Part shown: one piece after another, positions 16,578 through 24,505 of the stretch
Layout: each line of letters opens with the position of its first letter
Numbering within the stretch: the first letter of the stretch is position 1
NCBI RefSeq assembly: GCF_030345075.1
Contig: NZ_CP128361.1
Location: forward strand, 868,001-932,000
Source: Solwaraspora sp. WMMA2065
GTDB lineage: Bacteria; Actinomycetota; Actinomycetes; Mycobacteriales; Micromonosporaceae
Direction: 5' to 3'
DNA length: 64,000 bases
Notes under the pieces: model-generated
The model's database searches: none
Seen by the model: the letters and a program-made list of their open reading frames with translations, nothing else
Told to the model about the DNA's origin: nothing
Made by a program: the position numbers and the translations under genes

Positions 16578-17261
16578 TCAGCCGTCGGGCGTACCCCCGA
16601 CGCGTTCGAAGACCAGGTCCAGCGCCGGTCGGCCGGCGCGGACCCCGCGCCGTTCGAACTTCGTCTCCGGCCGGTACGCCGGCCGGGGCGCATACCCGTC
16701 GTGCAGGTTGCGCAGCTGCGGGTCGGCGGTCAGGGTGGCCAGCATCGCCTGGGCGTACGGCGCCCAGTCGGTGGCGCAGTGCAGCCGCCCGCCGGGCCGC
16801 AGCCGGGAGCGCAGCAGCGCCACGTGCTCGGGTCGGACCAGTCGCCGCTTGTGGTGGCGCGCCTTCGGCCACGGGTCGGGGAAGAACGCGTACACCGCGT
16901 CCAGGCTGCGTTCGGGCAGGCAGCGGCGGGCCAGGTCGAGGGCGTCGCCGGTGGCGACCCGGACGTTGGTCAGCGCGTGCTGTTCGATCAGCGCCAGCAG
17001 GTTCGCGATGCCCGGGGTGTGCACCTCGACGGCCAGGTAGTCGCGGTCGCGGTCGGCCGCCGCCATCGTCGCGGTGGCGTCGCCCATGCCGAAGCCGATG
17101 TCGAGCACCACCGGTGCCGTCCGGCCGAACAACGCCGCCGGGTCCAGCGGCGCCGGCAGGTCGTCAACGACGGTCCGGTATGCGGCGGACAGCCGGTCGA
17201 GCGCGTCGTGGTGTCGGCCGCTGAGCCGTCCCCGGCGCGGGTGGTAGGTGCGGATGCTCAC
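16578..17261 (-). CDS. trmB: tRNA (guanine-N7-)-methyltransferase TrmB
   Basis: A 227-residue SAM-dependent methyltransferase that makes m7G46 in tRNA. Family marks are the SAM loop LDIGFGMGDAT, the acidic EVHTPGIANLL strand end, FFPDPWPKARHHKRRLV, and the C-terminal TKFERRG motif, all in the right order. The start is GTG 17261, giving the usual family length; a longer frame to 17306 lacks support. It lies 53 bases upstream of the helicase gene and may be co-transcribed with it. Confidence 0.95.
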   Translation of the reverse strand: MSIRTYHPRRGRLSGRHHDALDRLSAAYRTVVDDLPAPLDPAALFGRTAPVVLDIGFGMGDATATMAAADRDRDYLAVEVHTPGIANLLALIEQHALTNVRVATGDALDLARRCLPERSLDAVYAFFPDPWPKARHHKRRLVRPEHVALLRSRLRPGGRLHCATDWAPYAQAMLATLTADPQLRNLHDGYAPRPAYRPETKFERRGVRAGRPALDLVFERVGGTPDG

Positions 17262-17360
17262 GTGGCGACAGCCTATATCCGACACCGAGCGTGTCCGGGG
17301 TGTCATCCAGGGCTGCGTGGTGAGAGGATCCCGGCAGCGTCGCGGAGAGGATGGTGACCG

Positions 17361-17858
17361 ATGCCCGTACGCCGTTCACTGGCCACCGCAGGGCTCGGCG
17401 TGACCCTCGCGGTCGTCGCCGGGCTGCTCGGCGCGGCCCCGGCCCGGGCCGCCGACGTGTTCGTCGATCTCAATCCGAGCACGGTGGAGTCCGGTTACCT
17501 GGTGGGCATCCGGGCCAGTTGTACCGACAACACCGCGCCGGCCACCGTCGAGTCCGACGCGTTCGGCACGGTCGAGGTGCGGCCGCAGTTCGAGGAGCTC
17601 ACCGCGGCGGTGACCGTGCCGGCCGAGACGGAGGCGGGCAGCTACCGGGTGCGGTTGACCTGCCCGGACGACCGGTCGGCAGCCACCACGCTGTACGTGC
17701 TGGACCCGACCCGGCCCAGTCGTGGCCCGGCCACCGGCTTCGGTGGCACGGCCGGTGACGACGGTGCCGGCGGCCTGCTGACCGGGGTCGGCGTGATCGC
17801 TCTGGCCGCCGGTGCGGTGCTCGGCGTACTGACCCTGCGTCGGCGCCGGTCGGCCTGA
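17361..17858 (+). CDS. Secreted, membrane-anchored protein; probable sortase substrate
   Basis: A 165-residue protein with a signal peptide (hydrophobic stretch to AAPARA, cleavage near residue 30), one extracytoplasmic domain with two cysteines (RASCTDN, RLTCPDD) that may pair, a low-complexity spacer, a C-terminal membrane segment and the tail RRRRSA. The spacer carries GPATGFGG before the membrane segment, which resembles a non-canonical sorting signal rather than LPXTG. A class F-type sortase gene follows 28 bases later, so the two probably form an operon and an enzyme-substrate pair. Confidence 0.8.
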   Translation: MPVRRSLATAGLGVTLAVVAGLLGAAPARAADVFVDLNPSTVESGYLVGIRASCTDNTAPATVESDAFGTVEVRPQFEELTAAVTVPAETEAGSYRVRLTCPDDRSAATTLYVLDPTRPSRGPATGFGGTAGDDGAGGLLTGVGVIALAAGAVLGVLTLRRRRSA

Positions 17859-17886
17859 CCAGGCGCGGCAGGGGAGGGGACGGGCC

Positions 17887-18504
17887 GTGGCGAAGGGCGG
17901 TGGCCGGGGCTGGACCGGGCCGGCTGCGATCGTGCTGGTGCTGGTCGGGCTCTTCGCGATCGGGTCCGGCGGCGACGGCGACTGGCGGGACATCCTGGCC
18001 GGTGGCAACAATCCGCCGCCCCGGGAGTTCCCGGTGCTGGAGCCGAGCCGGCCGATCCGGATCGCCGTCCCGTCGCTCGACATCCGCGCCCCGGTGCACT
18101 CGGTCGGGCTCGCCGACGACGGGTCGATCGCCGTACCGGCGCTGCACCGGCACAACCAGGCCGGCTGGTACGACGGGGGACCGACGCCCGGTCAGTTCGG
18201 GCCGGCGATCATCGTCGGGCATGCCGACACCCGGGACGGGCCGTCGGTCTTCCATGATCTGGCCGACATCGAGCCGGGGGCGACCGTCGAAGTGACCCGG
18301 CGGGACCGGGTGGTGGCCGTCTTCGAGGTCAACTCGGTCGAGCACTTCGGCAAGGACGAGTTGCCGGTCGAGCAGGTGTACGGCGACTACGCCCGACCCG
18401 GCCTACGGATGATCACCTGCGGTGGCGAGTGGCTGGGCGACGGCATCGGGTACGCGGACAACATCGTGGTGTCCGCCTCTCTGGTGTCGACGAGGAAGGC
18501 CTGA
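17887..18504 (+). CDS. Class F-type sortase
   Basis: A 205-residue membrane-anchored transpeptidase. After a short basic N-terminus there is one membrane segment (about residues 11-27), then the sortase domain with IAVPSLDIRAPV, the catalytic His in VGHADT and the catalytic Cys in MITCGGEW. The C-terminal part reads GYADNIVVSA. The size and layout fit the actinobacterial class F group. The start is GTG 17887, with GGGGAGGGGA upstream. The gene before it encodes a likely substrate. Confidence 0.92.
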   Translation: MAKGGGRGWTGPAAIVLVLVGLFAIGSGGDGDWRDILAGGNNPPPREFPVLEPSRPIRIAVPSLDIRAPVHSVGLADDGSIAVPALHRHNQAGWYDGGPTPGQFGPAIIVGHADTRDGPSVFHDLADIEPGATVEVTRRDRVVAVFEVNSVEHFGKDELPVEQVYGDYARPGLRMITCGGEWLGDGIGYADNIVVSASLVSTRKA

Positions 18505-18548
18505 GGTGCCACTACGAACAGTGATGAACTGAGCGGTGGTCGGGGTAC

Positions 18549-19571
18549 GTGTTCGCAGACATGACCTCAACAGCCAAGCCCAGACCGTCCCGAGTCGCTC
18601 GTAAACCCGTCCTGGTCGCTGGCGCTGCCGCTACCGCTGGGATCATGCTGGCGGTGACCGCAATGGCCGGAGCGGAAACGACGTCACCGGCAGCCGGTGA
18701 ACCGGCTAGCACTTTCGCGGCCGAGCTCGTCGGATGGGCGACACAGAACGGTGGTACCACCGGTGGCGCCGGCGGCGAGACCGTTCAGGTGGACAGCGTG
18801 GCGGCGTTCACCGAGGCGGTGACCGACGGGCAGGCACGGGTGGTTGAGGTGACTGGAGCGCTCGCGCTGCCCGACATGACGCCCGTGGGGTCGAACAAGA
18901 CGATAGTGGGGGTCGGCGGCGATGCGACCATCACCGGCGGCGGCCTTACCCTGAGTGAGTCGACCAACGTCATCATTCAGAATCTGACCTTCGACGACTG
19001 GAACGACGACGCGATCAACATAGAGGACGAGTCGACCAATGTCTGGGTCGATCACAACAGCTTCGGTGTCGGCTTCGACGGCGCGGTCGACATCAAGCGC
19101 GGCTCGGACTTCATCACGGTGTCCTGGAACCGCGTGACCGGCCACAACAAGGTGATGCTGCTGGGCCACTCGGACAACAACGGCGCGCAGGACATCGGCA
19201 AACTGCGGGTGACGTACCACCACAATTTTTTCGAGGGCACTGTGCAGCGCAACCCTCGTGTGCGATTCGGCAATCCGGTACACGTGTTCAACAACCTCTA
19301 CCAGGACGTGTCCGGCTACGGCGTGGCGTCCACCGAGGACGCGGGGGTGCTGGTCGAAGGCAACGTGTTCGTCGGCGTCGACGACCCGTTCCACCTGGCC
19401 GAGGCAGCATCCGGCCCCGGCACCTTGATCGCCCGGGACAACCTGCTACTCGATTCGGGCACCGGAGAGGCCGGTGGCGACGTCGCTGACATCCCGTACG
19501 CGTACCAGCTTGATCCAGCCTCGGAGATCGAGGCGCTGGTGACCGCCGGGGCGGGAGCTGGCCGGCTGTAG
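18549..19571 (+). CDS. Secreted pectate lyase (polysaccharide lyase family 1 type)
   Basis: A 340-residue secreted enzyme with a long signal peptide (hydrophobic to about residue 40). It has parallel beta-helix motifs of pectate lyases: SNKTIVGVGG, the NVIIQNLTF strand, VDHNSFG, YHHNFFEG and the catalytic Arg in QRNPRVRFG, with DGAVDIKRGSDFITVSWN between. It cleaves polygalacturonate by beta-elimination with calcium. It starts at GTG 18549 or ATG 18561. With the two cellulases in this window it points to growth on plant material. A hairpin terminator follows directly. Confidence 0.93.
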   Translation: MFADMTSTAKPRPSRVARKPVLVAGAAATAGIMLAVTAMAGAETTSPAAGEPASTFAAELVGWATQNGGTTGGAGGETVQVDSVAAFTEAVTDGQARVVEVTGALALPDMTPVGSNKTIVGVGGDATITGGGLTLSESTNVIIQNLTFDDWNDDAINIEDESTNVWVDHNSFGVGFDGAVDIKRGSDFITVSWNRVTGHNKVMLLGHSDNNGAQDIGKLRVTYHHNFFEGTVQRNPRVRFGNPVHVFNNLYQDVSGYGVASTEDAGVLVEGNVFVGVDDPFHLAEAASGPGTLIARDNLLLDSGTGEAGGDVADIPYAYQLDPASEIEALVTAGAGAGRL

Positions 19572-19599
19572 GCCGCCCCGGCCGACCTCCGGGGCGGCC
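19571..19599 (+). terminator. Terminator after pectate lyase
   Basis: An 11-bp perfect stem (19571-19581 with 19589-19599, core GGCCGCCCCGG) and a seven-base loop begin at the last base of the pectate lyase stop codon. There is no T-run, as is usual in actinomycetes. Confidence 0.7.
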
Positions 19600-19698
19600 G
19601 GTGGAGCGTGCCCCCGTCGCCACCGGCTGCCCCGGAGTGTCCCGCCATCCGGAAGGCGGAAAGATGGTCAGCACACCCAGCAGCACCGAGGAGGATTC

Positions 19699-21132
19699 AT
19701 GAGCCAGACGGCGCAGATCGGGGTCACCGGTCTGGGGGTGATGGGCCGTAACCTGGCCCGCAACCTCGCGCGGCACGGCCATGTGGTGGCGGTCCACAAC
19801 CGGTCGGCCGGCCGGACCAAGGAGATGATGGCCGAGTTCGGCCACGAGGGCACCTTCCTGCCGGCGGAGAGCCCGGCCGAGTTCGTCGCCTCGTTGGAAC
19901 GCCCCCGCCGCGTGGTGATCATGGTCAACGCGGGTGCCGCCACCGACGCGGTGATCAACGAGTTCGCGCCCCTGCTGGAGCCGGACGACATGATCATCGA
20001 CGGCGGCAACGCCCACTTTCTGGACACCCGTCGGCGGGAGGCGGAGCTGCGCGAGCGCGGGCTGCACTTCGTCGGCACCGGCGTCTCCGGCGGCGAGGAG
20101 GGCGCCCTGCACGGGCCGAGCATCATGCCCGGTGGTTCGGCCGAGTCGTACGCCGCGCTCGGCCCGCTGCTGGAGGACATCTCGGCCAAGGTCGACGGTA
20201 CGCCGTGCTGCGTGCGGATCGGCCCGGACGGTGCCGGCCACTTCGTCAAGATGGTCCACAACGGCATCGAGTACGCCGACATGCAGCTGATCGGTGAGGC
20301 GTACGACCTGCTGCGCCGCGCCGGCGGGCTCACCCCGGCGCAGATCGCCGACGTGTTCCGCAGCTGGAACTCCGGTCGGCTCTCCTCGTACCTGATCGAG
20401 ATCACCGCCGAGGTGCTCGGCCACACCGACGCCGTCACCGGCAAGCCGTTCGTCGACGTCGTGCTCGACCAGGCCGGCCAAAAGGGCACCGGCCGGTGGA
20501 CCGTGCAGGGCGCCCTCGACCTCGGGGTGCCGGTGAGCGGCATCTCCGAGGCGGTCTTCGCCCGGTCGCTGTCCGGCCACGCCGACATCCGGGCCGCCGC
20601 CGCCGACCTGCCGGGCCCGGTGGAGAGCTGGGCCGGGTCGGCCGACGAGCTGATCGCCGATGTCGAGCAGGCGCTGTACGCGTCGAAGATCGTCGCGTAC
20701 GCGCAGGGTTTCCACCAGATCCAGGCCGGCAGCGCCGAGTACGACTGGGACATCGACCTTGGCGCGGTGGCCCGGATCTGGCGCGGCGGCTGCATCATCC
20801 GGGCCGCGTTCCTGGACAAGATCCGGGCGGCCTACGACGCGGCGCCGCAGCTGCCGACGCTGCTGACCGACGGGTACTTCGCCGAGGCCCTAACCGGTGC
20901 CCAGCTGGGCTGGCGTCGGGTGGTTGCCACGGCGGCGCAGGTCGGGGTGCCGGCTCCCGGGTTCGCCTCCGCGTTGGCCTACTACGACGGGCTGCGCGCG
21001 CCCCGGTTGCCGGCCGCCCTGATCCAGGGGCAGCGGGACTTCTTCGGCGCGCACACCTATCGCCGGGTCGACGCCGAGGGCAGCTTCCACGTGCTGTGGG
21101 CCGACGACCGCAGCCAGGTCGAATCCCGCTGA
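19699..21132 (+). CDS. gnd: 6-phosphogluconate dehydrogenase, decarboxylating
   Basis: A 477-residue enzyme of the oxidative pentose phosphate pathway that turns 6-phosphogluconate into ribulose 5-phosphate and CO2 with NADP reduction. It shows the cofactor loop GLGVMGRNLARNLA, IDGGNAHFLDTRRRE, VSGGEEGALHGPSIMPGG, the catalytic Lys in HFVKMVHNGIEYADMQ and, near the C-terminus, RDFFGAHTYRR. Length and motifs match the long, E. coli-like type. The start is ATG 19699, with GAGGAGG upstream. It is probably monocistronic. Confidence 0.97.
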   Translation: MSQTAQIGVTGLGVMGRNLARNLARHGHVVAVHNRSAGRTKEMMAEFGHEGTFLPAESPAEFVASLERPRRVVIMVNAGAATDAVINEFAPLLEPDDMIIDGGNAHFLDTRRREAELRERGLHFVGTGVSGGEEGALHGPSIMPGGSAESYAALGPLLEDISAKVDGTPCCVRIGPDGAGHFVKMVHNGIEYADMQLIGEAYDLLRRAGGLTPAQIADVFRSWNSGRLSSYLIEITAEVLGHTDAVTGKPFVDVVLDQAGQKGTGRWTVQGALDLGVPVSGISEAVFARSLSGHADIRAAAADLPGPVESWAGSADELIADVEQALYASKIVAYAQGFHQIQAGSAEYDWDIDLGAVARIWRGGCIIRAAFLDKIRAAYDAAPQLPTLLTDGYFAEALTGAQLGWRRVVATAAQVGVPAPGFASALAYYDGLRAPRLPAALIQGQRDFFGAHTYRRVDAEGSFHVLWADDRSQVESR

Positions 21133-21242
21133 TCCGACCCGGCCGTCCGGTTCGCCGTGGCGGGCGTGCCCCGTCAGCCACGGCGACCGGCACCGGCGGC
21201 CGGTGTCAGCGACCCCGGTGTCAGTGCCCCGGCACCGCGGGC

Positions 21243-22010
21243 TCAGTCCAGGTCGACGACGACCGGGGCATGGTCGGACGGGGTCGGGCCCTTGCGGGCG
21301 TCGCGGTCCACGTAGGCCGCCCGGACCCGTCGGTTGACGGTGCCGCTGGCGTAGACCAGGTCGATCCGCATGCCCATGTTCTTCGGGAACATCCCGGCCC
21401 GGTAGTCCCAGTAGGTGTACGGGTGCGGGCCCTTCATCGGCTGCGGCACCACGTCGACCAGGCCGAGGGCGAGCAGGTCGGCCAGCGCGGCCCGTTCGGC
21501 CGGGGTGACGTGGGTGGAGCCGGCGAAGACCGTCGGGTCCCATACGTCGGCGTCGGTGGGCGCGACGTTGAAGTCGCCGCAGATCAGCAGATCGGTGGCG
21601 GCCTCTGCGGCGAGCGCGCGGCGCAGCCCGGCCAGCCAGTCCAGCTTGTAGGTGTAGTGCGCCGAGTCGGGGCTGCGCCCGTTCGGCACGTACACCGACC
21701 AGACCCGGACCCCGGCGCAGGTCGCCGCGACGGATCTGGCCTCCGGCAGCGGGAAGCCGGGCTCGGCGTCGAACCCGGTCCGGACGTCGTCGAGCCCGAC
21801 CCGGGACAGCACCGCGACGCCGTTCCAGCGTCCGTCGCCGTGCGCTGCCACCGCGTAGCCGAGGTCACCGACCTCGGCGGTCGGGAACGCGGCCGCCGCG
21901 CACTTGGTCTCCTGCAGACACACCACGTCCGGGGTGGTGTCGGCCAGCCAGCTGAGCAGCCGGTTCAGCCGGGCCTTGACCGAGTTGACGTTCCAGGTGG
22001 CGATCCGCAC
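21243..22010 (-). CDS. xthA: Exodeoxyribonuclease III / AP endonuclease
   Basis: A 255-residue exonuclease III-type DNA repair enzyme. It has the family order TWNVNSVKARL, LQETKC (metal-binding Glu), YVPNGR, CGDFNVAPTDADV and the C-terminal SDHAPVVVDLD with the catalytic Asp-His pair. It cuts DNA at abasic sites and degrades 3' ends. GTG 22010 gives the conserved N-terminus; the long upstream frame overlaps the PAC2 gene and is rejected. Confidence 0.96.
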   Translation of the reverse strand: MRIATWNVNSVKARLNRLLSWLADTTPDVVCLQETKCAAAAFPTAEVGDLGYAVAAHGDGRWNGVAVLSRVGLDDVRTGFDAEPGFPLPEARSVAATCAGVRVWSVYVPNGRSPDSAHYTYKLDWLAGLRRALAAEAATDLLICGDFNVAPTDADVWDPTVFAGSTHVTPAERAALADLLALGLVDVVPQPMKGPHPYTYWDYRAGMFPKNMGMRIDLVYASGTVNRRVRAAYVDRDARKGPTPSDHAPVVVDLD

Positions 22011-22069
22011 CCGGCCAGCGTGCCACAGTACCGGCCGGGTGACCCGGGGGAGGGCCGCCCCCGGGCCGG

Positions 22070-22987
22070 TCAGCCGGGCAGGTCCCCGGGCCGGGTCTGC
22101 TCGGCGAGGAAGCGCTCCAGCTCCGCGCCGAGCTCGTCGGCGGTCGGCAGCGGCCCGCTGGACTCGGCGAGCAGGTTGGTGCCGGACCGACCCCGGGTGA
22201 AGCTGTCGTACTGCTCCTCCAGCGCACTGACCAGGGATCCGGCCTCTTCGGTCTGGGCGACCTGCCGGTCGATGTCCTCCCGGACCGCCTCGGCAGCGCT
22301 GTGCAGCTGCTCGGTGGGCAGCAGCAGACCCGTGGTCCGCGAGACGGAGTTGAGCAGTAGCTCGGCGGCGGCCGGATACTCGGCCTGGGCCACGTAGTGC
22401 GGGACGTGCACGGCGAAGCCCACCGCGTCGTGGCCCTGCTGACCGAGGCGGTACTCCAGCAGGTGCCCAGCGCTGCCTGGCACCTGGACCCGCTGCAGCC
22501 AGGGTTCGTAGCCGCTGATCAGCTCGCGACGGCTGGCGTGCGCGGTGACCCCGGTCGGCCGGGTGTGCGGCACCGCCATCGGGATGGCGTTCAGCCCGAT
22601 CGTGGTGCCGACGTTGAACTGGCGGTGCACCGCGATCGCCGCAGCGGTGAACCGTTCCCACTGCAGGTCAGGCTCGGGGCCACCGAGCAGCAGGAACGGC
22701 GTGCCGGCGTCGTCACGCATCAGGTGGACTTCGAGCCGGGGCTCCTCGTAGTGCTCCCAGTGGTCCTCGACGAAGAGCATCACCGGCCGGCGGGACCGGT
22801 AGTCGAGCAGCTGGTCGATGTCGAAGGTGGCCACGACCTCGTGCTCGAGGGAGGCGAGCAGGTGTTCACGGGCGAGTCGGGTCGCGTTGCCGGCGTCGAC
22901 GAAACCCGTCATCGCCTGGATCAGCACCGGCTGACCGAGCTCGGGCACCTCGTCGACGACGTCGTAGAGCTCGTGTGGGTCGAGCAC
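22070..22987 (-). CDS. PAC2-family (proteasome assembly chaperone-like) protein
   Basis: A 305-residue cytoplasmic protein with PAC2-family features: LDPHELYDVV at the N-terminus, MTGFVDAGNATRLA, LLGGPEPDLQWERF, and the C-terminal helical segment TADELGAELERFLAEQ. These actinobacterial proteins are distant relatives of eukaryotic proteasome assembly chaperones; their role is not settled. GAGGAGG lies nine bases before the GTG at 22987 but directly against the TTG at 22996, so the GTG is the better start. A SigR-like promoter pattern lies 54-80 bases upstream. Confidence 0.9.
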   Translation of the reverse strand: MLDPHELYDVVDEVPELGQPVLIQAMTGFVDAGNATRLAREHLLASLEHEVVATFDIDQLLDYRSRRPVMLFVEDHWEHYEEPRLEVHLMRDDAGTPFLLLGGPEPDLQWERFTAAAIAVHRQFNVGTTIGLNAIPMAVPHTRPTGVTAHASRRELISGYEPWLQRVQVPGSAGHLLEYRLGQQGHDAVGFAVHVPHYVAQAEYPAAAELLLNSVSRTTGLLLPTEQLHSAAEAVREDIDRQVAQTEEAGSLVSALEEQYDSFTRGRSGTNLLAESSGPLPTADELGAELERFLAEQTRPGDLPG

Positions 22988-23040
22988 CGGGCGCAACCTC
23001 CTCAGAACGGTACGGCGGGTACGGCATCTCCAATTGCGGC

Positions 23041-23067
23041 AACGCTAGTCCCATGCCGGCGCATTCC
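23041..23067 (-). promoter_or_regulatory. SigR/SigH-like promoter of the PAC2 gene
   Basis: Read on the minus strand, GGAAT (23067-23063), 19 bases, GTTG (from 23043). The published SigR/SigH pattern is GGAAT-N18/19-GTT. The predicted transcript would start about 45 bases before the PAC2 start. A chance match is possible in a window of this size. Confidence 0.4.
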
Positions 23068-23261
23068 GGTTTCCGGGCGTCGATCCGACGCGGCGGACTA
23101 CTCACGGTCCGGTAGCGGACACGACAAGTCGGCAGTCGCTGGTCGGCTCCTGCCTGTCCGGGGGATGCCGCATTCGGCGGGACGGGTGATGCCCGCCGGT
23201 CGGACGGGGGAGTGGCGGGGTGGTGGCGGGAGGTGGTCAGTTAACAGGTGATAAAGGCTGT

Positions 23262-23293
23262 AGTAAACAATGATGGGCGAAATATCGTTTACT
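23262..23293. repeat. 7-bp inverted repeat AGTAAAC/GTTTACT
   Basis: Exact arms at 23262-23268 and 23287-23293, separated by 18 bases, in the AT-rich part of the region between divergent genes. It may be a regulator site; nothing more can be said. Confidence 0.4.
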
Positions 23294-23362
23294 GGCGGTT
23301 TGCCGTGATCGACGTGTCATGCCGATGTCGCTGAGGGATCGCCCGATTACCTGGTGAAGAAT

Positions 23363-23378
23363 TGTGGTGTCCATCACA
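23363..23378 (+). promoter_or_regulatory. CRP/GlxR-like binding site
   Basis: TGTGG-N6-TCACA matches nine of the ten fixed bases of the actinobacterial CRP/GlxR consensus TGTGA-N6-TCACA. It is centred about 53 bases upstream of the predicted transcription start of the lysozyme-like wall protein gene. In mycobacteria and corynebacteria, CRP-type regulators are known to control resuscitation-promoting factor genes, so the target would make sense. Confidence 0.55.
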
Positions 23379-23411
23379 AAATCACCCTGGGTGATCGAGC
23401 TGCGGTCTGCC

Positions 23412-23417
23412 TAGCCT
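23412..23417 (+). promoter_or_regulatory. Likely -10 element for a leaderless transcript
   Basis: TAGCCT ends six bases before the ATG at 23424, so transcription would start at or next to the A of the start codon. No ribosome binding site is present there, which agrees with a leaderless mRNA. No clear -35 element is seen, consistent with activation by a CRP-type protein. Confidence 0.45.
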
Positions 23418-23423
23418 CGTCGA

Positions 23424-24386
23424 ATGCCTGATGACGACACCACAAGGAGCGAGGACACCACCCTGAGTCGCGATGACCGTTCGGCTGATGTCCCCTCGGA
23501 CACCACGCCGACCGGCGCGGCCCGGGCCGTCGCCCGGTGGGAGCGCCTTCGCAACCGGCTGCCCGCCCTGTCATACCCACACTCCGCCCGACCAACCCTC
23601 CCATCGCTCGGAGCTACCCTGCGTCACCGCGCCAATGCCCGGACGGCGCTGGCCGCCGCCGTCGTCTGCGCCCTCGGCGTAGTCGCGGCGGTCGAGTCGA
23701 CCGCCGATTCGCCGGCGGCGACCGGGCCGGCTCCGGCCGCTGCCGAGGCCGACCTGCAGCGCCGGGCCGACGCGGCCGACGCCGCGTCCCGGGCCCAGCG
23801 CCCCGAGCCCGGCGAAGGGGAACCGGCGGCCGCCGCCGCAGCCCAGGCCGCTGAGACCACCGAAGCACCGGCCGACCCGGACGTCGCCGCTGCGGAGCCC
23901 ACCGAGACCGCCGAGCCCGCCCCGGAACCGACCTCGACCACCGTCGCCCCGGTCGCCGGGCTGTCCCAGGTGCAGATGGACAATGCCACGGCCATCGTCG
24001 ACGCCGGCCTGGCGTTGCAACTGCCGCGCCGGGCCATGGTGATCGCGGTGGCCACCGCGATGCAGGAGTCGACCCTGCTCAACCGGGCCAGCGAGGTGCT
24101 GCCGGAGTCCAAGAACTACCCGCACCAGGGCACCGGCTGGGACCACGACTCGGTCGGACTGTTCCAGCAGCGCACCAGCACTGGCTGGGGGGCGGTGGCA
24201 GACCTGATGAACCCGACCTACTCGGCGACCCAGTTCTATCTGGCCCTGCAGCGGGTGGCCGGTTGGGAACAGCTGCCGTTGACCGTCGCCGCCCAGGCGG
24301 TGCAGGTCTCGGCGTACCCGGGGCACTACGCCCAGCACGAGGCCGCTGCCGACGCCGTGGTCACCGCGGTGCTCGCGGCCCGCTGA
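23424..24386 (+). CDS. Membrane-anchored lysozyme-like cell-wall protein
   Basis: A 320-residue protein with a cytoplasmic, Thr/Arg-rich N-terminus, one membrane segment (about residues 75-91, LAAAVVCALGVVAAV), a long Ala/Pro/Glu spacer outside the membrane, and a C-terminal domain of about 140 residues. That domain has a candidate catalytic Glu in AMQES and the SVGLFQQR motif seen in lytic transglycosylase/lysozyme-like folds of actinobacterial wall enzymes. It probably acts on peptidoglycan. No ribosome binding site precedes ATG 23424; see the leaderless promoter. It converges with the SGNH hydrolase gene across a long hairpin. Confidence 0.8.
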   Translation: MPDDDTTRSEDTTLSRDDRSADVPSDTTPTGAARAVARWERLRNRLPALSYPHSARPTLPSLGATLRHRANARTALAAAVVCALGVVAAVESTADSPAATGPAPAAAEADLQRRADAADAASRAQRPEPGEGEPAAAAAAQAAETTEAPADPDVAAAEPTETAEPAPEPTSTTVAPVAGLSQVQMDNATAIVDAGLALQLPRRAMVIAVATAMQESTLLNRASEVLPESKNYPHQGTGWDHDSVGLFQQRTSTGWGAVADLMNPTYSATQFYLALQRVAGWEQLPLTVAAQAVQVSAYPGHYAQHEAAADAVVTAVLAAR

Positions 24387-24449
24387 GTACCGCCTGTCCC
24401 GTTCCGCCCGTCCCACGGACCGACCGGAACACCGGTCACGCCCTTCGGC

Positions 24450-24505
24450 GGCGTACGCCGCCAGCGGCCCTTGGTCACCCGGCCAGGCCGCTGGCGGCGT
24501 ACGCC
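24450..24505. terminator. 20-bp perfect stem: bidirectional terminator
   Basis: Exact arms at 24450-24469 and 24486-24505 (core GGCGTACGCCGCCAGCGGCC) with a 16-base loop. It lies between two convergent genes, and its right arm codes for the last residues of the SGNH hydrolase. It probably ends both transcripts. Confidence 0.8.

Larger units (their letters stand above)
22988..23423. other. Regulatory intergenic region between divergent genes
   Basis: This 436-base gap has no supported gene. It is locally AT-richer than its surroundings (about 23240-23300). It holds the SigR-like promoter of the PAC2 gene, an inverted repeat AGTAAAC/GTTTACT at 23262-23268 and 23287-23293, a CRP-like site, a palindrome ATCACC-CTG-GGTGAT at 23381-23395, and the likely leaderless promoter of the gene at 23424. 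I see no cyclic-di-AMP (ydaO-type) riboswitch. Confidence 0.55.

Noticed and set aside
15106-17040. 644-residue rightward ORF opposite the helicase and trmB
   Set aside because: Shadow of two well-supported leftward genes.
21405-22397. Rightward ORF extending beyond gnd
   Set aside because: It is a frame opposite xthA and PAC2, with no independent support.
23221-23423. Possible ydaO (cyclic-di-AMP) riboswitch before a wall enzyme
   Set aside because: Such switches often precede wall hydrolases in actinomycetes, but the conserved core strings are not present here, and the gene looks leaderless.
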